Shown here one piece after another: positions 63,473 to 64,000 of a stretch of DNA of 64,000 nucleotides (the first letter of the stretch is position 1; each line of letters starts with the position of its first letter). Where the stretch lies: NCBI RefSeq assembly GCF_030519355.1, contig NZ_JAUMKC010000001.1, forward strand, positions 248,001 to 312,000, read 5' to 3'. This DNA is from Mucilaginibacter sp. L3T2-6. GTDB taxonomy: Bacteria; Bacteroidota; Bacteroidia; Sphingobacteriales; Sphingobacteriaceae. The notes under the pieces were generated by a model that worked only from the letters and a program-made list of their open reading frames with translations, ran no database searches and was not told the DNA's origin. The position numbers were made by a program, and so were the translations under genes.

Positions 63473-64000
63473 TACTTTTTAAAGTTAGGCAATTTTAAAG
63501 CGTTACCGCAGTTCAAACTTTGTATGAAATGTCAAATTAACGGGAATGTGTTTTGTATCCCGCTTTGTCATTCTGAACGCGGTGAAGAATCTTAAGCATT
63601 TGATAGTGAGGGAGCGGATAAGTTGAGGTTGTAAAATAAACTGCTATGTAGAAAAGCATAGCGAACAGGCATAAGATTTCTTTAATCACATAGAAATACA
63701 ATTTAATTCAGTAACAAAAAAGGCTCCAACTGTTATACGCGATCAAAAGCCGCCAGTAATTGTGTGTAATTAAAAGAGGCATGAATACTTCGTGATGTAA
63801 ATTAAATACAGTTTCAAATGGTGCATTGCCCTCTTTGGTGTTGATTGAGATACAATTTTTGTAACTAAATATGTTTAATAAATTTACTATGAAACTGAAG
63901 CGGCTCTGCTGAAGAGCAGCTGCCAGGTACGGTACATTACAGCCGAATTAATAAAGCATATCAGCCGAGGCACAGACATCTGTCCTTAGCCTGGCTTTTA
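63473..64000. other. Gene-free right end
   Basis: About 528 bases without a supported gene. It should contain the promoter of the binding-lipoprotein gene near 63480-63540. ttgtcattctgaacgcggtg followed by aagaatct at 63565-63592 belongs to a repeat word class common in Bacteroidota intergenic DNA. The short frames here end quickly. Confidence 0.55.

Noticed and set aside
1..64000. tRNA, rRNA or known riboswitch genes
   Set aside because: None was recognised when reading the intergenic regions by eye. A covariance-model scan would be needed to be sure.

Overview
The window looks like a chromosomal segment of a plant-polymer-degrading member of the Bacteroidota, most likely Sphingobacteriaceae close to Mucilaginibacter or Pedobacter. 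The reasons are: secreted enzymes whose signal peptides end in AQ or SFGQ; lipoproteins; promoters of the Bacteroidota type (TTG about 20 bases before TAnnTTTG); DUF4293, DUF5916 and OMP-beta-barrel families; and intergenic repeats typical of that group. Taxonomy is inferred from protein style only. No rRNA, tRNA, CRISPR array, prophage or intact insertion sequence was seen.

Layout. 1-5.3 kb: a truncated ArnT/PMT-type glycosyltransferase, a secreted CE1-like esterase, a Tat-exported metallo-beta-lactamase-fold protein, a LolA-like protein, a decayed alkaline-phosphatase-superfamily gene, and a small secreted protein. 5.4-11.3 kb: a complete RND efflux operon (adaptor, permease, outer-membrane factor; minus strand). 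11.6-16.6 kb: a LytS/LytTR two-component pair divergent from a large outer-membrane barrel protein. 16.9-23.0 kb: L-rhamnose use (GH78 alpha-L-rhamnosidase, RhaT, fused rhamnulose-phosphate aldolase/lactaldehyde dehydrogenase). 23.2-26.2 kb: DUF5916 barrel protein and a GNAT acetyltransferase. 26.5-36.8 kb: surface-glycan genes (two methyltransferases, three glycosyltransferases, a hexapeptide acetyltransferase) split by aminopeptidase P and a tricorn-like protease. 36.9-43.6 kb: a compact histidine-utilisation operon, marR-hutH-hutU-hutI-ftcD, which takes histidine to glutamate and one-carbon folate. 43.8-50.3 kb: GH9 glucanase, ABC exporter, TruA, DUF892, DUF4293, alpha/beta hydrolase. 50.5-58.1 kb: DEAD-box helicase, two small exported proteins, GpsA, HlyD/TolC efflux pair, polysaccharide deacetylase. 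58.5-63.5 kb: HigBA toxin-antitoxin, aconitase, and an oligopeptide-type binding lipoprotein.

How it works together. GH78, GH9 and the esterase point to a scavenger of pectin and hemicellulose. Released rhamnose enters through RhaT and is split by the fused aldolase/dehydrogenase; the isomerase and kinase of that route are not here. The hut operon feeds glutamate and, through aconitase and the TCA cycle, central metabolism.

The most interesting material is regulatory. (1) An AlgR/LytTR-like box is shared by the promoter region next to the LytTR system (13583) and the upstream region of a small secreted protein (4692), where it forms a 21-bp-spaced direct repeat. (2) Three tandem 18-bp repeats are followed by a 31-bp imperfect palindrome in front of the marR-hut operon. 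(3) A palindrome sits inside a consensus-like higBA promoter. (4) A hairpin covers the start codon of a glycan methyltransferase. (5) There is a family of intergenic hairpins built from repeated short words. I found no clear evidence of a wholly new multi-gene system; the region is mostly recognisable accessory and housekeeping metabolism.
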